NCBI GenBank assembly: GCA_017437045.1
Contig: JAFSBY010000044.1
Span: forward strand, 1 to 64,000
Direction: 5' to 3'
Source: Alistipes sp.
GTDB taxonomy: Bacteria > Bacteroidota > Bacteroidia > Bacteroidales > Rikenellaceae
DNA length: 64,000 bases
Shown: in pieces, positions 59,648 through 64,000 of the stretch
How positions within the stretch are numbered: the first letter of the stretch is position 1
Layout of the letters: each line of letters opens with the position of its first letter
Made by a program: the position numbers and the translations under genes
Notes under the pieces: generated by a model
Database searches by the model: none
The model's input: only the letters and a program-made list of their open reading frames with translations
What the model was told of the DNA's origin: nothing

Positions 59648-62377
59648 TTAGAAAACGCCCAAATCCTGCAATTTGGCCTCCAACGACTGCGGATCATGGA
59701 AGAGCACATCGCGCGGCTTGGCACCCTGCTGACGACCCACGATGCCGGCCCGCTCCAACTGCATCATGATGCGTCCGGCACGATTGAAGCCCACCTCGTA
59801 ATTGCGTTGAATCATCGACGTCGAGATCGACCCGCTCTGCACCGCATCGCGGGCTATCTCGGCAAAGAGCGCATCGTATTTCTTCGGAGCCAGATCGGTC
59901 TCCTCACTGCCCATGCCGCCACCATCGCCATCCGGCACATAGTCAGGCAGCGGATAAGGCTCCGTATAACCCTGCTGTTTGGCGACAAAATCGACAATCG
60001 ACTCCACCTCCTCCATCTCGATCAACGAGCACTGGATACGGGTCACCTCACCATCCTTCGAGAAGAGCATATCGCCTCGACCGATCAGCTGGTTAGCTCC
60101 CGGCTGATCCAGAATCGTACGCGAATCGACCATCTGCATCACACGGAAGGCAATACGCGAGGGGACGTTGGCCTTGATACCACCCGTGATGACCTTCACA
60201 TCGGGACGCTGCGTGGCAATAATGAGGTGAATACCCACCGCACGAGCCTTCTGCGCCAGACGCATCACCGGACGCTCAACCTCCTTGGCCATCATGATCA
60301 GATCGGCAAACTCGTCGATCACGACCACGATATAGGGCATGTATTGGTGGCCCTTCTCCGGATTGAGACGGCGCTGTACAAATTTATTATTATACTCGAC
60401 AATGTTGCGGGTCGTAGCCTTACTCAACAACTCCAGACGACGCTCCATCTCGGCACACAGCGAATTGAGCGTATAGACCGCCTTCATCGGGTCGGTGATA
60501 ATCGCCCGATCCTCCGACTCCATCTTGGCCAGGAAGTGGCGTTCCAGACGGTCATAGACCGAGAACTCCACCATCTTCGGATCGACCATCACGAACTTCA
60601 ACTGCGAGGGATGTTTATGGTAGAGCAGCGAGCTGATAATGGCATTCAGACCGACCGACTTACCCTGTCCCGTAGCACCGGCCACAAGCAGGTGAGGCAG
60701 TTTGGCCAAATCGAAGCAGAAATTCTCGTTCTGAATCGTACGACCAATCACAACCGGCAGTTCGGCCTTCTGCGCAAACTCAAAGAAGCGTTTCGAGCGA
60801 ATGGCCGACGACATCGAGACGATCTGTTTATGTTGATTCGGCACCTCGATACCGATCGTTCCCTTACCCGGAATCGGCGCAATAATACGAATACCCAACG
60901 CCTTCAGGCTCTGCGCAATATCCTGCTCCAAGCCCTGAATCTTCGAGATCTTCACGCCCTGCGCCTGGATAATCTCGTAGAGGGTTACCGTCGGACCTAC
61001 CGTGGCGGTAATCTTCTGAATCTCGATACCGAAATCCGAGAGCGTCTTTTTGATGCGCTCCTTATTCTCGAAGAGCTCTTCACTCGAGACCTCCGACGTG
61101 GTTTCATACTCCCGCAAGAGGGTCACCGGCGGTTTGCGATAGGTCAGCAGATCCTTCGTCGGGTCATACAACTCGCTCTTCAACTCACTCTTCGAGGCCT
61201 CCTGATCAGCCTGCGGTGTCGTCACCTCCATGACCAGGCCCGCCTCCTCGGACTCCTCGATCGGCGGCAGGGGCTGCGTAGGAGGCTCAGGCTCGGTCGG
61301 CGTCATCGGCTCGGTGGGGTCATCCAACGCGGTCGGCTCTTCCAACACGATCGGCTCGACAACGGTCTCCTGCGGCTGTTCTTGCGGTTCATGCTTCTCC
61401 TCGGTGAGTTTATTCAGGTCGATGATCGTAAAGGGGCTCTCGGGCTCCTCGCGCACCACTCGACGCGGCGTACGGCGCGGCTCAAGCGTCACTACGCCAT
61501 CCTTACCCATCACCAGGCGATCCTCCTTGCTGCCAAGATCGACCTCCCGGAAGGGACTCTCATCCTCCTGCGGCTGATCCATCAAGACCTGCTGCGGCTC
61601 TTCCTGCGGTTCCGGTTCTTGGTCGATAGCCGGCTCCTCCACCTCGATCGGCTCCGTCATGGGTTCCGGCTGCGGTTGCTCCTCCTCGGACTCCTCGATC
61701 GGCTCAGTGGCCTCCTCATGATGCAACACTCGATCGACGAGTTTACCTCCCTGATCGACCACAGCTCCACCGGCCCGATTGACCACATCAATAAAGCTGC
61801 GATTGATAAAGACACCGGTCAAAATCCAACCGCACAAGAGCGCAATCACCGTACCGAAACCACCGATCGCTCCGCTCAACAAATCGGCCATCGCATTACC
61901 CAACGCGCCACCGGCTCCCGAGCTGGAGCAGAAACGCCACGCGCTCTCCCCGAAGCAGAAACCGAGCGTCAGCGATCCGAGCAGGGTCACCAAGACCATC
62001 GAAAGGGCTACATGGTTTGCCCACAGCGACTTTTGACGAATCACCCGCACACCGAGCAACGACAAGAGCACCGGCAGCAGTATCACAAAGAGGCCAAAGC
62101 CTCGATCCACCAACCAATAGCCCAACTTCGCACCGGCCAGTCCACACGGATTCGAGACCCCCATATTGGCATCGGCACGTGCCTGCTCCGAGAGGTTCAA
62201 CACGCTCTGATCCTCCGCCCAACAGAAGAAGGAGAAGAGCACCGATGCCGCAATAAAGACACCGGCAAATATCAGGATCAACCCCGCTACCCAACGGAAG
62301 CTATCCCGATTGGAACGTTGAGCCGAACGGCCCTTTGAGGTCGAAGAACTCTTATTTTTACTCTTTGATACAGCCAT
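59648..62377 (-). CDS. ftsK: DNA translocase FtsK
   Basis: 909 aa. Four N-terminal transmembrane helices (residues about 28-190), a long Glu/Pro-rich linker (about 220-400), then the FtsK/SpoIIIE motor: FSDFGIEIQKITATVGP, Walker A GATGQGKS (near 565), Walker B VVVIDEFADLI, and a C-terminal gamma winged-helix (SGSISTSMIQRNYEVGFNRAGRIMMQLERAGIVG) that reads polar DNA motifs (KOPS). FtsK pumps the chromosome ends through the division septum. 42 bp after murI. Confidence 0.96.
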   Translation of the reverse strand: MAVSKSKNKSSSTSKGRSAQRSNRDSFRWVAGLILIFAGVFIAASVLFSFFCWAEDQSVLNLSEQARADANMGVSNPCGLAGAKLGYWLVDRGFGLFVILLPVLLSLLGVRVIRQKSLWANHVALSMVLVTLLGSLTLGFCFGESAWRFCSSSGAGGALGNAMADLLSGAIGGFGTVIALLCGWILTGVFINRSFIDVVNRAGGAVVDQGGKLVDRVLHHEEATEPIEESEEEQPQPEPMTEPIEVEEPAIDQEPEPQEEPQQVLMDQPQEDESPFREVDLGSKEDRLVMGKDGVVTLEPRRTPRRVVREEPESPFTIIDLNKLTEEKHEPQEQPQETVVEPIVLEEPTALDDPTEPMTPTEPEPPTQPLPPIEESEEAGLVMEVTTPQADQEASKSELKSELYDPTKDLLTYRKPPVTLLREYETTSEVSSEELFENKERIKKTLSDFGIEIQKITATVGPTVTLYEIIQAQGVKISKIQGLEQDIAQSLKALGIRIIAPIPGKGTIGIEVPNQHKQIVSMSSAIRSKRFFEFAQKAELPVVIGRTIQNENFCFDLAKLPHLLVAGATGQGKSVGLNAIISSLLYHKHPSQLKFVMVDPKMVEFSVYDRLERHFLAKMESEDRAIITDPMKAVYTLNSLCAEMERRLELLSKATTRNIVEYNNKFVQRRLNPEKGHQYMPYIVVVIDEFADLIMMAKEVERPVMRLAQKARAVGIHLIIATQRPDVKVITGGIKANVPSRIAFRVMQMVDSRTILDQPGANQLIGRGDMLFSKDGEVTRIQCSLIEMEEVESIVDFVAKQQGYTEPYPLPDYVPDGDGGGMGSEETDLAPKKYDALFAEIARDAVQSGSISTSMIQRNYEVGFNRAGRIMMQLERAGIVGRQQGAKPRDVLFHDPQSLEAKLQDLGVF

Positions 62378-62419
62378 AAGCTTCTCTGTTTTTTCAGGTT
62401 CATGTTTTTTCGTAGAGGA

Positions 62420-63214
62420 CTACTCCTCCCCACCCTGCTCGGCCAGCAGACGACGGGCAAAATTTTCAATCCGTTGCCGATACGCCTCCTCGGCAAAGCT
62501 CACAAAGCGCAGCTCGGCATGATGATCCGACGCAGCCCGCAAATCACCTGCATCGAGCAGTTGTACAACTCGTCGTGCCACGGCCGGCGAGGGGTCGATA
62601 AACTCCACCGCCCGATCGGCTACCGCCCGACGCATGGCCGGCAGCAAGAAGGGATAATGCGTGCAGCCCAGCACAATCCGATCGGCTCCACGTGCCAACA
62701 TCTCACGCATCGCCTCCGCCACGCACGCCACCGCTTCGGCACTCGCCTCACGACCCGTCTCCACCAGCTCGACAAAGCCCTTGCCGGGAGCCGTGATCAC
62801 CTCGATATCGGCCCCATAGCGTGCCGCCGTACGACGAAACAGCTCGCCATCCAGACTGCGCTCGGTCGCCAGCACTCCGACGACCCGATTTTGGGTTGTC
62901 AGGCAGGCCGGTTTGACGGCCGGCTCCATGCCGACAATCGGGAGCGGTGCATACTTCGCGCGCAGCCACTCAATCGCTGCTGCGGTAGCCGTATTACAAG
63001 CCACGACGACCAATTTACACCCCGCCTCCACCAATCGCGCAACAGCCTGATCGGCCAAGCGGATGATCTCCTCTTTCGGGCGCGATCCATAGGGACAGTT
63101 CTTGCCATCGCCCAAATAGATGAGCGATTCGCCGGGCAACAGTCGTTGCACTTCTCGCCAGACGCTCAAACCTCCGAGCCCGGAGTCGTATATGCCGATC
63201 GGTGCGTTATTCAT
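62420..63214 (-). CDS. murI: glutamate racemase
   Basis: 264 aa. Asp10 and Ser11 in IYDSGLGGLSV, catalytic Cys73 in VACNTATAAA and Cys184 in LGCTHYPFLL. Makes D-glutamate for peptidoglycan. Overlaps aroK by 8 bp and is followed by ftsK. Confidence 0.96.
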   Translation of the reverse strand: MNNAPIGIYDSGLGGLSVWREVQRLLPGESLIYLGDGKNCPYGSRPKEEIIRLADQAVARLVEAGCKLVVVACNTATAAAIEWLRAKYAPLPIVGMEPAVKPACLTTQNRVVGVLATERSLDGELFRRTAARYGADIEVITAPGKGFVELVETGREASAEAVACVAEAMREMLARGADRIVLGCTHYPFLLPAMRRAVADRAVEFIDPSPAVARRVVQLLDAGDLRAASDHHAELRFVSFAEEAYRQRIENFARRLLAEQGGEE

Positions 63215-63719
63215 AGCTCAAAATAGCCTCTAAAATAGCCTCATCCGTCAAGCCATCACACAAGAGCACGTGGCGCGCCTCGCTATAATAGCGTTCTCGG
63301 GCCACCATATCCTCCCGCATGAAGGCGACCAACTCTTCGTCGTTCAAACCACGCAAGCGCGGTCTCTTCTGTCGTCCGTAGGGGCTCAAACGCGAGGCAA
63401 TATTTTCGGCCGAACGCTTCAGATAGACCGTCGTACCCACCTGATTCATCCGCTGCATATTATCTCGCCAAATGGGCAGACCGCCACCGGTCGAAACGAC
63501 CGCCGCACCCTCGCGAATCACCTCCTCCAGCACCTCGCGTTCCACCTCGCGGAAACGCTCCTCGCCCTCATAGCGGAAGATATCGCTAACCGTAGCACCC
63601 TCGCGCTCCTCGACCCGATTGTCCGTATCGACAAACGCCACCGAGAGACGACGGGCCAACTTACGACCGATGGTGCTCTTGCCGCACCCCATATATCCCA
63701 CCAAAAAGAGCGGTTTCAT
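63207..63719 (-). CDS. aroK: shikimate kinase
   Basis: 170 aa. P-loop GYMGCGKST (8-16), shikimate-binding Asp in VDTDNRVEE, Arg in the RFREVE segment, STGGGLP near 78-84 and the LID with RPRLRG. Phosphorylates shikimate in aromatic amino acid synthesis. Starts 17 bp after the upstream partial gene and overlaps murI. Confidence 0.96.
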   Translation of the reverse strand: MKPLFLVGYMGCGKSTIGRKLARRLSVAFVDTDNRVEEREGATVSDIFRYEGEERFREVEREVLEEVIREGAAVVSTGGGLPIWRDNMQRMNQVGTTVYLKRSAENIASRLSPYGRQKRPRLRGLNDEELVAFMREDMVARERYYSEARHVLLCDGLTDEAILEAILSYE

Positions 63720-63736
63720 GGCTTCGCTTTTCCAAT

Positions 63737-64000
63737 TTAGAAGAGGTTCAACTGCGCAGGATCGAGCGGCTCATCCTCCTCACTCTTCGGACGCACCACC
63801 TCGAAGGGAATATCGCCCGTCGGAGCGATCGGTGCCACAGGGGTCAGATCCACCTCCTCTTCGGGCAGTTCGATCCCCTCGATCGGTAGGATCGGATCCT
63901 CGCCCTCGATCGGTTCGTCACCCTCTATCTGCTCCGGCAGCTCCTCTTCGGGCAGCTCCGGCTCGATAAATTGGACCGTTGCCACATCGAAGGTCGAAAG
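63737..64000 (-). CDS. partial gene: acidic C-terminal tail of an unidentified protein
   Basis: The frame is open to the window edge (88 codons including stop), so only the C-terminus is seen. It is Glu/Pro/Ile-rich in repeats (EEELPEQIEGDEPIEGED...) and ends DPAQLNLF. A GTG at 63985 is not a credible start. The tail resembles the acidic extension of gyrA and the ftsK linker in composition. In some Bacteroidales topA lies in front of aroK, but nothing here proves that identity. Same strand as aroK, 17 bp away. Confidence 0.7.
   Translation of the reverse strand, partial: LSTFDVATVQFIEPELPEEELPEQIEGDEPIEGEDPILPIEGIELPEEEVDLTPVAPIAPTGDIPFEVVRPKSEEDEPLDPAQLNLF

Overview
The window is a chromosomal segment of a Bacteroidota bacterium, order Bacteroidales. 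The gene content and fairly high GC resemble Alistipes/Rikenellaceae, but that genus-level guess is inference. The order-level call rests on many promoters with the Bacteroidota -7 box TAnnTTTG (often with a TTTG -33 box about 20 nt upstream), Bacteroidales-type proteins (DUF4293, DUF4199, DUF4861, DUF5689, BACON-like domains, the BT_3928-type MauE/DoxX protein), TonB-dependent outer-membrane proteins and many SPII lipoproteins. No tRNA, rRNA, CRISPR array or insertion sequence was found.

Layout. 1-2746: an AT-rich cassette, clearly lower in GC than its surroundings, bounded by a perfect 120-bp direct repeat and carrying a C10 (streptopain-type) cysteine protease lipoprotein and a small lipoprotein. 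2825-12425 (minus strand): a pectin/rhamnogalacturonan degradation locus with an alpha/beta hydrolase, DUF4861 protein, GH28, PL1, a CE12-CE8 fusion and GH105, in two transcription units and without SusC/SusD. 12571-19142: ffh, a small secreted protein, a 6S-like structured RNA, then era, a TPR protein and an MFS transporter. 19204-27470: GT4, an LTA-synthase-like phosphoglycerol transferase, an M16 peptidase, an XRE/DUF2975 pair and an acyl-ACP thioesterase.

27566-37736 (minus strand): a five-gene exported nucleic-acid-processing operon (modular lipoprotein, DNA/RNA non-specific endonuclease, EEP-type nuclease/phosphatase, TonB-dependent receptor, DUF5689 lipoprotein). I read it as an outer-membrane nucleic-acid or phosphate scavenging system without SusD. 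38064-41317: mltG, DUF4199, GT2, DUF4293 and the SRP RNA gene. 41401-52283 (minus strand): one long run sufB-sufC-sufD-sufS-tmk-BT_3928-like-TPR-beta-barrel. 52395-54771: a TIR/coiled-coil/membrane protein, a small secreted DUF1566/FISUMP-like protein, and what looks like the 3' remnant of a second such gene; both are followed by nearly the same terminator hairpin. 54811-64000 (minus strand): a periplasmic TPR protein, gyrA (with Leu at the main quinolone-resistance position), lolA-like, ftsK, murI, aroK and the end of a truncated acidic-tailed protein.

The leads most worth following are the nuclease/TonB operon, the repeat-flanked protease cassette, the TIR membrane protein with its duplicated terminator, the 6S-like RNA, the G9 tract at the ribosome-binding position of the XRE regulator, and the GyrA substitution.
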